A program made the position numbers and the translations under genes. This document shows positions 1-11,601 of a stretch of DNA of 64,000 nt, piece after piece (the stretch's first letter is position 1; each line of letters starts with the position of its first letter). Where the stretch lies: NCBI RefSeq assembly GCF_000464535.1, contig NW_006916638.1, positions 1-64,000 of the forward strand. Direction: 5' to 3'. The notes under the pieces are model-generated. The model searched no databases. It saw nothing but the letters and a program-made list of their open reading frames with translations, and was not told the DNA's origin. This DNA comes from Endocarpon pusillum Z07020 (lineage: Eukaryota; Ascomycota; Eurotiomycetes; Verrucariales; Verrucariaceae).

Positions 1-1554
1 AATTAACTTATTAGTAAAGATATTTATTAAAATATTAATTAAAGTTCTTTTAATTTATTTATTTAATTCTTACTCTGATGTAGTCCTACCTTAAAGGTGA
101 TTTATACAGAAAACTATTAACTAAATTATTAAGAATATATATATAAGGAAATCTTTTAAGGGAAAAAACCTTATAGTTACTCTTGTTTTCTTTGTCTTCG
201 CTTTACTGGCGCTTCGACTATGTAGTGCTCTAAGCGACTGTGATTATTGTGCTTTTTAGACATTGCATCTTGAAACGCTTGATCGACTAGTAATAGTGGG
301 CTGCAACGGCCTAAAAGGCCACTGTCTTATCGAGTGCGTTGTCAGTCTGTGTGGGCGACTGCCCTTGATGCCTGAAGGTCTTTCTGTAGCCGCTTTATTA
401 TTCTTCGCCTGCGCCCCGCCTGCTATGCGTAGGTGAGACACTATTATTGCCTCTGTTCTATCCGCCGCCCAGAATCAGAGTCCCTCCTAAGTCGTTATCT
501 ACGTATCCCTGACGCGGTCTGCTACTATCTTCCTTCCTGTTATGAATCTTAACAGTCATCCGGCTCAGATATAGTGGGGATCGACATCCCCCTCCAGAGT
601 GCCTATAGCACGGTCGTAAGATGTAGAATACATCCTAAGTGACTCTTTTTATATTTGTGTGTTGTTCGTTCTCCGCTTACGCTTCATTAGTGTCATTCAT
701 AACAGGGATTCTGTTGAATGTTGCTAAGACTAGGCTCCCTGAGCAGGTGATAACAGTCTAGTGTGTTGCGGTTCTGGTCCCTGGCCATAGATAGGGCAAC
801 CGAAGCCTTGAAGGGCTTCCACCAGGTGAGCTGCTTCGTACGAAAGCAGTGTGCGCTGCCTGTGATACGCTGTTGTAGTCGTAGGTTGGGAGCAACCCCA
901 CGCGCTGGCAAGATCTCTTGTCTTCCTCAGCCTCCTGATTAGGGCGCCTCTCATGGACGATCCCTATAGATTCTGTGTTAACGTGTCTGGCTTCGCTGGC
1001 GTACAGGTGGCGAAGTCGTATCGCTGCTAGGCCGCGCCTAACGCGACAACAATATTAGGGGACTCAAGTCTGATGCCGCCGCTACGTCTGCAACGCTAAT
1101 ACAGTAAGGACCTCTTAGCTCTTCTGCTAAGCAGAAGGTTCGTAGCTGACACTATATACAAGTAGACCTTATCATTAGCCAAGTTCCTTTAATACTAAAT
1201 AACTAAAAAAAATAAAAAGATTATTATAATAGAAATAAAAAAGAATACTAAAAAACTAGGTCTTTAATAATAAATAAATAAGTCTTATTAAGGCAGGACT
1301 ATAAGTAATAAGTAAGCGAACTTAAAATAATAATAAAGATAAGTATCATCTCTCTAATATGTCTACACCGCCAAGCTTGTGGGATTGGTTGTTGCGGTTA
1401 TAAGCTTAAAAATGCGGCCTGCAAGGATCAGCTTTTTGATTAGATAAAGTTCCCTTTCCTGCCTTCTTGAGTTTAACGTTGGTGGTGGTAGCTTGCCAAG
1501 GCTGCAGAATCTTGCCAAGCCATACCCTATCAAAATCAGAATGTGCACGCAGGA
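1..1554. other. AT-rich, gene-poor repeat-like DNA
   Basis: No gene is recognisable. Positions 1-190 and about 1185-1350 are strongly AT-rich, and the stretch between them has mixed composition. All open frames are short and lack family motifs. On the minus strand near 640-655 there is a TATAAAAAG-like box, followed by a region containing a small palindrome (GGGGATCGACATCCCC, about 577-592). This resembles the promoter side of a degraded LTR, but no second LTR or polyprotein is visible, so that reading is only a guess. The composition is compatible with old transposon DNA changed by RIP. Confidence 0.4.
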
Positions 1555-2000
1555 TGCGCAGAAAGAGAGCATGGAATTGGCATGTAGAATGCGCAGAAAG
1601 AGGGCATAGAATTGGCACATAGAAATGCGCAGAATTGGCACGTAGAATGCGCAGAAAGAGGGCATAGAATTGGCACATAGAATTGGCACATAGAAATGCG
1701 CAGAATTGGCACGTAGAATGCGCAGAAAGAGGGCATAGAATTGGCACATAGAATTGGCACATAGAAATGCGCAGAATTGGCACGTAGAATGCGCAGAAAG
1801 AGGGCATAGAATTGGCACATAGAATTGGCACATAGAAATGCGCAGAATTGGCACGTAGAATGCGCAGAAAGAGGGCATAGAATTGGCACGTAGAATGCGC
1901 AGAAAGAGGGCGCAGAATTGGCACGTAGAAATGCGCAGAATTAGCACGTAGAATGCGCAGAAAGAGGCCATAGAATGCACGTAGAATGCGCAGAAAGAGG
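1555..2000. repeat. 71-bp tandem repeat (minisatellite)
   Basis: The motif GCGCAGAAAGAGGGCAT recurs at 1649, 1720, 1791 and 1862, exactly 71 bp apart. Each unit is built from shorter pieces: GAATTGGCACATA twice, then GAAATGCGCAGAATTGGCACGTA. Partial and diverged units flank the regular block on both sides. Reading frames run through the array because 71 bp units without stops give open frames, but their translation is only the repeat and I do not regard it as a gene. Confidence 0.95.
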
Positions 2001-2062
2001 GAAGAAATAGAAGAAATAGAAGAAATAGAAGGAATAAAAGAAATAAAAAAAGAAATAAAAAG
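2001..2062. repeat. Purine-rich microsatellite (AGAAAT/AGAA units)
   Basis: A run of AGAAATAGA-type hexamers and degenerate derivatives follows the minisatellite directly. It is almost pure purine plus T on the plus strand. Its unit is the reverse complement of the unit of the array at 2161-2440. Confidence 0.9.
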
Positions 2063-2160
2063 AAATCATTTTATTTAATATAATCTTCTAAAGATAAAAA
2101 TATTAATAATTTAAAAAAGAAAAGAGAGGGGTCCTCGGGGGTCTCCCCTGGGTTTTAAAA

Positions 2161-2440
2161 TTGATTTCTATTTCTATTTCTATTTCTATTTCTATTTCTT
2201 TTATTACTCTTTTTTTATTTCTATTTCTACTTCTATTTCTACTTCTTTTATTACTCTTTTTCTATTTCTATTTCTACTTCTATCTCTACTTCTTTTTCTA
2301 CTTTTATTTCTACTTTTATTTCTACTTTTTTTCTATTTTTATTTCTACTTTTATTTCTACTTTTATTTTTATTTTTTTTCTATTTTTATTTCTACTTTTA
2401 TTTCTACTTTTATTTTTATTTTTTTTCTATTTTTTAATAT
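2161..2440. repeat. Pyrimidine-rich microsatellite (TTTCTA units)
   Basis: About 280 bp of TTTCTA hexamers grade into TTTTTATTTCTAC variants. The open frame through it would encode only Phe, Leu, Ile, Ser and Tyr, as expected for this repeat, and is not a gene. With the purine-rich tract at 2001-2062 it forms opposed arms separated by about 100 bp that contain a G-rich/C-rich stretch (about 2125-2155). Confidence 0.95.
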
Positions 2441-3372
2441 AATAATAATTTTTCTTAATAAATTTAATTCCTTTTAAATTTAGTAAAGTCTTTATATTAA
2501 TATTATAGTATTGCGATAATAAAAGTACTTTAATTTAATAACACGCTGCTAAACAATAATATCGCAGCCCACAAAAAGAAAAAGTACTCGTTGCAATGGC
2601 TCGAAACTAGAACAAGTCAATAGTCCATAGATTGCTAAAACGTAAGCTGAGGAGTCTATCTACAGTGCGGCCAGCGCTCTACTCTATATACTCCTCCATC
2701 GAACACAAGGGGTGCTACTAGTTAACCTGCGCAGAGGATCCCACGGAGTATCTGCAGGGCCAGAAGCGGTAGCTTCCCTCCGGAGGAGATTGTACTTCCC
2801 TAAAGGGGTCGTATCAATCTCCTGTTCCATGGTACTCGTACGGGGAGCCACGTGCCGTACGGATGCCTCTATCGGCGGCATAGTAGCTTGACGGCAAGAG
2901 TTCCGCGTGCCGTTGTGGATACGCCATCGGCGCTGCCATCCGAGTGCGTGGCTGGTCCCGTGTATTTCCTGCGCCATAGCAGAGGAGATACTCCATCCAT
3001 CACACTCGTGAATTACTTTCTCAGGATGTCACGCAATAGCGATTTATTACCTGTCAAATTTGCAAGGAATCTAGCCTACATATCATGCTTCAGTATGCCT
3101 CGATCTTCTAGATTCCTGCGACCGATTATAGTGCTGTCTATCGTCCTGGGGAAAACTGGCCACAAGCCTTTTACAAGCGCCGCTGAGAGCTCAAAGCTAT
3201 GCGATAGAAAGCGATAGACTAGGAGAGACATGATTATCATATCTACGACAAGATAGTTGACTGGTTCTTAGTCATTGATAAGAAGCTGAGTAGCTTCACA
3301 GTTCTCGCAGAAAATACATACAATATAACACGAGCGAGTCCCACGCTCGAAACGCTCAACCCCATGATGCGA
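2441..3372. other. Intergenic: AT-rich tail, then mixed DNA with no recognised gene
   Basis: Positions 2441-2560 are AT-rich. About 2660-3240 is GC-balanced with overlapping short frames on both strands, none showing a known motif. This could be a fragment of an old mobile element or the downstream region of the kinase gene that ends at 3373. No RNA gene was seen. Confidence 0.4.
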
Positions 3373-5790
3373 TCACACGACCCCAGAATTGCCACTCCAC
3401 CGGGCCCTCAATCCCTCGCACCATCTTTCAAACAGCACATCCCCCAACAACGTCACATGTTCCATTCCTTTCGTGTTTCCATTCTCACTCTCCTCTTCCC
3501 TACCAGGCCTGAGCTCTTTCATCTGTTCCAGGTCAATTCCCCTTTCCTTGTCCTCTTTCTCCTCCTCATCCTCTCCCCTTGTCACCTTGCCTTCCCTTCC
3601 CTTCCCGAATGACCTTGCCGAACTCGGATCTTTCGACATTATTTCTGCTCGTTGCCCCACACCTGCAAATTTCTGCTGTTCCGCGTGACTCTGTCCCTGT
3701 ACAATAGCAGATTGCCTCCTCCGATGGTGCGATTTCAAATGCGGATTATTCTGCGCGAGGACCAGTTTCGCGCCTGCACCTGCACCGCTCGCGGAGACTT
3801 GCTGGGGACTTGTTCGGCCCGTGTCATCTTCTAGCAAATCTCTCAATCTTTCGTCCCGCCCCACCCTCCTCATGATCCCACCAAATACCTGTAACAAAGC
3901 CTCCGGATCCACACTCTCCAGCTCAGAGAATGCTTCCATCAAATGAGAGAGTACGGCTTGTTTGTTTGAATCGCCAGAGGTGGCCGTGGTCGTTCTCGTG
4001 AAGATTTCCTGGATGGAAGGGTTGATGGCGTGGATTCGGAGATAGTGTGCTAGCCCAAATGGGACTGGGACCGGACTTATGGACTGGGAAGCCGTAATTG
4101 AGGGAGGTGAGGAGGTGGTAACGGTGTTTTGGGTCATGGACGTGTCAGGGGTCGACCCGTTACTTCCGCTGTGCATGCGACTTGTGTGCCTAGCTGGTGG
4201 AAGAGGGGGTACGTTTTCCGAATCTGCTATTGATAAGGAAGACGCCGTTGATTGTGCCGTATTGCGTATTTTGGAGGGAGAAAGGGATGAGGGTGACGGA
4301 GTTGCTGCACTATCTTTGTCTTTGGGGTAGTCGTCGTTCTCAATGGCCGCGGGTGAGACACGCCGAAACTGGCGAATAGTCGATGGACTGTTGCCGAAGG
4401 ACATGTTGACGCCAAGAGGCTGTTTCTGCTGCCCACTTGATATTCGCTTCTTGGTTGAAGAGCGGTTGACGGACGAGGAGGAAGAGGGTGGTAGGAGAGG
4501 TGAGGATAGTCTTTTCATGGTTGAAGGTTGAGGATGCTGCGTGCGCTTCACTTCCTTCATCGTTTCTTCCTTATAGTTGCCTGCTTTGACCTCATCCCCA
4601 ATTTCGGTTGTCGTCAGCTTCCGGCGCTTTTGTGTATGATGTAATGTAGGTAATGCTTTGACTGTATCAAATACCCACTCGTCATCTTCTTCTTCTCCTC
4701 CCTGTATGGGCAATCTCACATTCCTCAGTGTCTCAGCATAATATTTCAGCGCCTCCTTCTTTTCTAGCCCTGCCTCCCACTCCTGGCGTCGCAAAATCAG
4801 TTCTTGTAGAGCTTCCGTCCTGCCCGCATTGCGGATGAATTTATGCTTCAACAGCTCCTTCGCCGAGGGACGTTGATCAGGATCCTTGACCAGGCATTTT
4901 GCCACAAAATCTTTGAAATCTTTGCTATATTGGCTCCCCTCCAGTCTCGGCGCAGGCATCTTGGGGATCTCCATCAGTACCTTCATGGGGTGCTTTCCTG
5001 CATTCGGTGGTTCGCCATGGATCAGTTCCATCGCCGTGATCCCCAGAGACCAGATATCAGCTTTGAAATCGTATCCAGATTGCTGTATTACTTCAGGTGC
5101 CATCCAAAAAGGCGTGCCAACAAAGGTGTTCCGTAAGGACCTGATGTTAACGAGCTGGGCTGCGACACCAAAGTCTGCCAGTTTCACTTTCCCAGATTGT
5201 GATAGTAGAATGTTGGCAGCCTTGATGTCCCGATGTAACTTTCCCTCTTGATGTAGGTACTGGAGTCCGAGGAGGATCTGTTGGCAGACGATAGCGATGT
5301 GGGCTTCGGAGAAGACTCCTGGTTTGAGCTATTGTTCCAATCAGAATAAGCCTGTGCGGCAGTGTGATGTTGAAGGTGTGTACCAGGTCTTGACATGACC
5401 CTCCACCAAGATATTCCATCACTATCCATAATTTGTACCCTCGGAGAAAGCTTGCTTTGTATTGGGTGACGAATGGGCTGGCGCAGGTGCTCAGAAGGGA
5501 GATTTCGGCTTGGACTTCTTGAAGGTCCTCGTCGGTGGATTCGAGATCAATCTGGCACAGCAGCGAATTTAGCACAAGCAAACGCAGCTTGGTGCTGTCT
5601 AATAGTCACTGACATGCTTGACAGCCACGATCTCGCCTGTGGCCTTCTCGATGGCCTTGTATACTGTTCCGAAACTGCCACCTGCGGACAGCTCTTGTCA
5701 GCAGCCATTTGCTACAATTGGATGATGGGAGAACGTACTTCCTAGCTCTTCCAACATCTGATAATTGTCAGAGAGAGGATCTTCTGCCAT
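3373..5790 (-). CDS. Germinal-centre-kinase (Ste20 family) Ser/Thr protein kinase
   Basis: Four exons are supported: 5790-5739, 5681-5614, 5551-5384 and 5328-3373, giving 747 residues. Introns start GTACGT, GTCAGT and GTACAC and end in AG, and the joined frame restores the kinase N-lobe. The catalytic domain comes first: Gly-loop GSGSFG (18-22), Lys39 in AVKH, catalytic HRDIKAAN with Asp about 130, DFG about 148, activation segment GTPFWMAPE, and HEGEPPN-like MELIHGEPP. This is the GCK-III/Sid1-Kic1-MST layout, with the kinase at the N-terminus and a long low-complexity regulatory tail. By family such kinases act in the septation/morphogenesis (SIN/MOR-like) cascades upstream of NDR kinases. 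Which fungal orthologue it is (Sid1, Kic1/MST-1 or Ppk11-like) cannot be settled by eye. The ATG at 5790 fits the start of the domain well. Confidence 0.9.
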
Positions 5791-6107
5791 CGCTCCTTCC
5801 CTTCTGTATAACCTCCCCTCCTTCGATTTGACTTCAGCACTTCGCAAGCGCAACTCCGGCAAGCAAAGTACAATCACAATCAACGTTTCAACAGGCACTA
5901 GTTTGGGTTATGCAGCTGTGCTATTAAGGAGTGACCGGAGAAGATGAAGGAGAAACTATTTGGATCGTGCAGAAAAGCCACACGTTTTCAGGGGTGAACC
6001 ATAACTACTGTATGTATTACTTAGTAACCTGATCCCAATGCATTGGAGCTAGATCGTGGCCGCATCAGGGGGTTTGTTTTGAACTCCCCTAGCAACAACC
6101 GAGGCCG
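5791..6107. other. Upstream region of the kinase gene
   Basis: This 317-bp stretch separates the kinase start from a Tc1-type element, so it should hold the kinase promoter and 5' leader. Short repeats of ACTAC/GTAGT type occur near 6000-6030, and similar sequence reappears just beyond the transposon at 7410-7430, which suggests the element landed in an existing repeat. No gene seen. Confidence 0.4.
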
Positions 6108-7409
6108 GGCCGAAGCTTGGCGCAGAAATTTATGAGACTTCTCAGATTTCTGCTATGCTACACGCCCCTTTAATAGGGGATAGGACGCCCATTTCGCTCA
6201 TTTAGGGCAGCTACTCTATCTGGCATTGTTGCGATAGCCCTATTAATCTCATCCAGAGTTATTTTATCCCACTCCTCCTGGATAGCCCTGCGCAAAACAG
6301 CTTCTTCGAAGATGACCCCCCTGGACTTCAAGCGCTGCTTTATTATTCTCCAGATTGTCTCAATAGGGTTGAGATCAGGCGAATTAGCAGGGTTCATTTC
6401 CCATTTGATCCCTAGAAGGTCCTTGAGTGCTTTAACCTTGTTAGGACCCTTGCCCTTGGTACCATGAGGCCCGTCATTATCTTCGATTAGTACGTAATCT
6501 TTATCCCAATCAGGAGCGACGATTTCTTTCAAAATAGCTATATAATCGCTCTGAATAAGACGTCCTCTTACTCCGGAGCCGGTGTAAAAGTGGAGCTGAC
6601 CCTTGAAATTCCATCTAATAACTGCGTACATATGGACTGACTGATTTTGACACTTAAGCTTAAACTGGGTCTTTGATAAGGCATTTCGTGCTTCAAGCCC
6701 TGGTCGACGATGAATTTGAGCCTGTCTTTGCAAGCAAGTAGCAAAATAAGACTTATCGCATTATCTATACTTTAGAAACTGATCTAATTACTAATATTGA
6801 CGCTCAAATTCCTATATAATTCAGGCGTTAATATATAATTATAAAAGCATTTTTTTCTACGCGGCTATATAGGTCTTTATACTAAAATCCTTTATATTCT
6901 GTTGAATTACACATTCGCAGCCATAAGTTATATCAATTGTCCTTGCCATCTTCAAATGACTTGACGAAGCAAAGCCAAAATTAGCATCTTCAACGGCCTC
7001 AATTGCTTCACACCCATATGGAGCAAGTACTCGTTTTCGGCCTCGATTGTGTATCCTCTTACTGCGGCGCGCAATTGCTTCTTTAATGATTTGATAGCCA
7101 GTTGATTTAGGTACATTATGTATCTTAAATAGCTCTGTACGAGGTAGTTTGCCAGCTGTGTGGCGTGCATCAGCAAGGAGGCGCGCACAGCGCGGCGTAT
7201 CGAGCATCGTTTTTGGCGTTCGCAAGGGTGCAGGAGAAGGAGGATCTATCGAATAAGACTTTCGGCAGACGCGTCGTCTATTTCCCCGTTCAGAATCCAT
7301 TGTTCACTAGATTTGAGTGAGTATTGGTAGAGAAATAGGGGAATGAAGAAGGGGGGGAGAGGAAGGGGATCTGAGAAGTCCCATAAATTTCTGCGCCAAG
7401 CTTCGGGCC
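6108..7409 (-). mobile_element. Tc1/mariner-type DNA transposon, RIP-damaged copy 1
   Basis: The element is bounded by terminal inverted repeats of about 40 bp with the core CCGAAGCTTGGCGCAGAAAT: left arm about 6109-6148, right arm about 7369-7407 in reverse orientation. It carries a broken transposase on the minus strand. A second, shorter relative sits at 44154-45243 with nearly the same termini. I could not define a TA target duplication at the outermost bases, so the true ends may differ by a few bases. Length (about 1.3 kb) and gene content are normal for the superfamily. Confidence 0.88.
6170..7300 (-). pseudogene. Tc1/mariner transposase, inactivated
   Basis: The N-terminal part (7300-6857) is open and includes a homeodomain-like DNA-binding region with TELFKIHNVPKSTGYQI. 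The C-terminal part (6733-6170) has the second catalytic Asp in LIEDNDGPHG and the final Glu in SPDLNPIETIW. About 39 residues lie between them, more than in classical Tc1 (34). In between, the frame has several stops (6859 down to about 6745). Compared with the copy at 44154-45243 most differences there are C-to-T or G-to-A, for example CAG to TAG in AAQKKM, and the first catalytic motif CDESHF is changed to CDKSYF. This is the pattern left by RIP. It cannot encode an active enzyme. Confidence 0.88.
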
Positions 7410-7832
7410 CATAACTACGTAGTAAGTTAGTGACTGAGTGGGCTAAACTAGCTCGTAGTAGCTCAACGTCTCAGGCGGGGGTCCATGCATTAGCACCGCC
7501 TAGCGTACCCGTAGGTTTGGGTGTGACAGAACCTCGGTGTGACAGCCCACGTACGTACTACGTAGTATTGTCTTCGGTGCTCATGGAGCCAGAGTTGCAT
7601 GGTGAATCGGGAATATCATAGCATAATTGGTGCAACACAGGACGCACGTTGTATGCTGAAGGTTTGAAGATTTTTTACGTAATATTAACAATGGTTGCGG
7701 ATTCAGGAAGATCCATTCGAAGCGCTCTTCTCTCCGCCACCCAGTCACTCGGCAACGACTTCTCCTCCACCTGCTCCACCTCCACTTTGCTCTCCCATTT
7801 ACTGACTTGGCCCGTTGTCTGTACGTCTAGTA
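7410..7832. other. Upstream region of the PARP gene
   Basis: No separate gene is recognised in these 423 bp. Short ACGTAC/TACGTAGTA repeats occur at 7411-7425 and 7545-7565; they resemble the palindromes next to the MITEs at 13622 and 21653. An ATG frame beginning at 7691 could be an upstream exon or leader of the PARP gene, but no convincing splice joins it. Confidence 0.35.
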
Positions 7833-9938
7833 ATGAGCTACTGGCGGCGCCCAGATCCGCCGGGGACCATCAACCCAGCGAAGCTCTTCGAGGGAGCCGG
7901 AACATCGTCTGGAACCTTGTTCGGAGCCTCTGACACGCTGAAAGCTCCTGAAGCCCCCCAAAGCTCTCCCTCAACAGCACTAGCGGCGAAGATACCTCGT
8001 TCTGTCGCTCCTCCTCTTCCCCGGATATCCTCCGACTGCGAACCTGAACACGATATTGTGGTACGTGGGTACTCCAGCCATCGGTATATCCAAGAGGAGT
8101 TTGAGGACATTCAAGTCGTGAAGTATTGGTCGCCTGCTGTGAAGCTGAGGCACACTTCGCACCGTGGCCATTTTCGGAGTCATACTCAGAATGGGGTACG
8201 AATACGTGTTCCCGTTGATCTGGGAGCAGCTCGAGATGCTACGGTCGTAATACATCGGGCTACGGCGTCGATATATGATGCTTACCTGCTCCGGGCCGAC
8301 ATTATGAAGAACGTGAACAATTTCCGGAGGCATCAAGTATGTCACCATCTATGCTCATATATCGTCAAAATCAAAATTACTAACGAGATGCTGTTCATCA
8401 GATAGTATTCAGCCCAGAGACCAAAACGTACACTCTCTTGATCCGAGAAGGTCGCATCGGGCTCCAGGGCATTGGCCGGCAGGAAATTGTGTCAACTGAT
8501 GTAAGAGTAGTCATGAGCAGGTTCCGTAAGATCTTCCGCGACAACACGGGCCTGGTGTGGACCAACAGATACGAACCACCCAGATTGATGGACGAGAAAT
8601 TTGTGTTCGTCGAGCTAGAGTACCGTGGGACCGTTGCACGCCCCAAGGAATTCCCAAACTACGCCATGCTCGACGTCAAGGTCAATGAGGAAGTGAGGAA
8701 TCTAATGGAGGACATGCTCTATGGTGGCCCAGTGCGGCAATGCAACGGTGGCGAGAACCCAGGCACGTCGAGTTTCTCCGCATTCAGCGCTCCGTATGAG
8801 CAGCTCAGCCCCTGGACCATTTTCTTGGCGTTCAAGACTCTTGAGCGTATCTGGAAACATCTCGAGCCCGGACGCCCCATTCGCTGGAAGCTGGTTCTCA
8901 GAGAATCGTCGCGATACCGCAGCCAGATCCCCTTCTGCGCAGAGTACGACCGACCCCCGGTAATCTCAAGCTACCACGCTATTTTCCTCGAGCTCAAGTT
9001 CCTGCACTCACTCTGGCCACGGCAGGATATAGCCAACTCGATGATCGAGATTCACCGCCGGGGGTCCCTCCAGCTCAACGCTTATAAGGCCCTTGCCCAG
9101 CCGCTGTACCAGGCCTACAGCTCTTTGCGACATGGTTTTCGCCGCCTGACAGATACTTCGACGTCCGAGTTCCGGGAGCTCAAGAACTATCTTGAAAATT
9201 CCTGCCATCACAAACATTACCTGACCATGGAACTCAAGGAGATCTACCGACTCTTCGTGAAGACTAATCTTCCGAACCCGTACCGCACCCGGATCGAGGC
9301 CAAGCAAGGCATCGACGTCTGTGACGAGGAGAGGCTCCTGCTGTGGCACGGCACACCGCTCGACTCGCTACTGGGTATCCTCGACCTCGGCCTACAGATC
9401 CGCAGGCGAGGAAGTAGCTGGACGGGGACCATGTTCGGCAACGGAATCTACCTCGCCGATGCGTCGAGCAAGTCGGCGGGCTTCTGCAAGCACCGATTGT
9501 GGAACGGAGAGGCGGTGCTGCTGTTGTGCGAGGCTGATGTCGGGTTGCCGCGGATCCGGAGCCAGCACAGCATGTACAACGGGCACGATGTCATCCAACG
9601 GTCGGGCGGGCTACACAGGTGTATTGAGGGGCTTGGCAAGGTCGGGCCCATGAAGTGGAAAAGGGTTGGTTGGGAGATGGAGGCACAGCCTTGCATACGC
9701 AGTGAGATGGTTCTAATGGCATGTCGTTTGAAATCAATCCTCTTTCTTCCCTTCTTTTGCTTGTTCCGGGGGGAATTTTGTGACTGATTTATACCTGATT
9801 CTACAGCCTGATACGACCGTTCCGTACAGTGATACCTATTCAGGAGGAACCCTGGGTTTCAATGAGTATGTTGTCTACGATCCTTCGCACGTACTTATAC
9901 GCTATCTCTTTCGGGTGAAGGTCACGGGAATCTCATGA
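7833..9938 (+). CDS. Poly(ADP-ribose) polymerase with WGR, regulatory and catalytic domains
   Basis: Exons 7833-8336, 8402-9709 and 9807-9938 give 647 residues. The first intron has a perfect TACTAAC branch site; the second starts GTTCTA. The WGR domain (about 140-245) begins at IYDAYLLRADIMKN; its name motif is REGRIGLQG, with Glu replacing the Trp. The PARP regulatory helices (about 350-440) precede the catalytic fold. The H-Y-E triad is complete: His484 in LLLWHGTP, Tyr518 in GNGIYLADASS, and Glu624 in FNEYVVYD. By family knowledge the enzyme uses NAD+ to make poly(ADP-ribose) in the nucleus, mainly in DNA-damage responses. No BRCT domain is visible; fungal relatives such as PrpA are usually described with one. 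A strong GTACGT at 8061 with an AG at 8188-8189 would remove 129 nt in frame, so an extra or optional intron is possible. Confidence 0.9.
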
Positions 9939-11601
9939 ATGGGAGTTAGCTCAGGTTGACCTCAGCCAACCGTCCTCATGGGGTTTGAACAGAGGTTTGG
10001 CGACATGATGCAATTGATCTGTCGGAGCATGATGACCACGAGCCAGCTAAGGTGGGTCTCAATGGGTGAAGAGTAGGAAGTTTTCTACGCCACCTCCGCT
10101 AGTTCTGAAGCCTTTCCAGAAGGACATTTCTTCAGAAGGGGCTTGAAGATAGAGTGGAATGGTAGATCCTGCTAGAAAGCGGACTCGAAAGCGGATTGAC
10201 AGCGTTGGAAAACAGCACAACCGTAGCAACCGTACCATTGGTACAATGCTACAGTACAGCAGTTCTCGCTATTCCAACGATATGAGACCTGATCCTCTGT
10301 ATCATTGTAATTGTACTAGTACTAGATAAGGAATATATATGTCTTTAAGAGTGCCACTCAATAACTTATTCAACAACATATTATGATGTGACTAACTTAA
10401 CGTTCACCTGATCTACTGTAGAAATTCTGTTTTAGTCTTAGAATTGCGAACTCCACCAAAGAAAGGGTACCTAACCTGTAATCATTGATATTGTACTCAT
10501 GGTACAACGTACTAACGGTATAGATAGTTACTACTGGTTGGAATGATACGGTCCAGACCTCCATGTACCGTTTTCGGTTATACCTGTCTCTGAACACTGG
10601 CGTCTGGACGAATCTCTCTCTCCACAGCGTCCAAGAAACCCCCCGCCCCCCAGCAGGCGAAGATATAAGACACTCCTGACAGGCGAGGGGAGCTTGATTG
10701 CACGGTGTGTACCTGGCTTAACAGCTACTTTGTCCAGTCCAGATGGTTTACCCCGAAGCGAGAAAATGCAGGTTCTGGCAAGAAGCGGACGCACTAAGTC
10801 ACGTGTGAGGCTTCTGAGGAGACAAGCTACAGTAGCTTTTTCAGTAGTTAGAACCAAACACGGCCGCAGTTGTTGTTCATCGTAATGTCTCGACCTCAAG
10901 ACCCCCCAAAAAAGGAAGCGGTTAAATACGGCTGCTTTTCAGAATTTAGCAAGATGGATGGAAGGGAGCTGCGTAAGTAACTAGATGACTGACAAATACC
11001 GCAGAGTAACCCAACCAGCTGTTTTGCAAGGATGTCTCTGCCTACTTATCAGTCAGCTTATCCGCTGTTGTTTTGAAATTTCGGTTGCAGACCCTTTTCC
11101 ATCACTTGGATTACGCAAGTCAAGGTCAGGATAATAATCTGTCGAGTAACCAACTAGGATGAAGAAACGGCTCTATTTCTCTCTCAAAAGGGGGACGTAG
11201 GGTGCAGATATAAGTACTAAATTCGCCGGACGACACTGCGGAATTGAGAAATCAAAGCAGGCGAAACGCGCAGGGATTTCGCATAGAAATTCCAACCAAT
11301 GAGCGCTCCTGCAGTTCGATAATATCCAACTCTAAAGGCTCTTACAGAGGTAGACGTAATATGTAGTGCTGTCATCACTTTTCTTACGACAAGATTTTGC
11401 ATTTATTGTAAGCTGGTTTCATCTAGTGAAGGGGGGGATGTCGTATGAATGCACAGATCAGCCAGGCTCTGCATGCCAGGATAGATCATTGCAAAAACTT
11501 CAATATTGAGCTCCCTGTAATAATCCTTTTTCTAACTACTTTTTCATTTGTAGTTCCGAGTAGACTTTGTTAGACAAATTACAAGCTTCTATCTTATTGT
11601 A
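9939..11601. other. Intergenic region without a recognised gene
   Basis: These 1.66 kb hold only short frames lacking known motifs or plausible spliced coding sequence. The interval 10200-10520 contains repeated GGTAC/GTACT words and is AT-richer. No tRNA-like A and B boxes or rRNA were found by reading both strands. Confidence 0.4.

Noticed and set aside
1649..1933. Regular repeat spacing resembling a CRISPR array
   Set aside because: Units are contiguous with no unique spacers, and the genome is eukaryotic.
1363..1980. Long minus-strand frames (up to 205 codons) rich in Cys, Phe and Pro
   Set aside because: They are the translation of the 71-bp minisatellite and exist in several frames at once, which is expected for a stop-free repeat.
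2161..2442. Open frame of Phe/Leu/Ile/Tyr/Ser only
   Set aside because: It is a read-through of the TTTCTA microsatellite.
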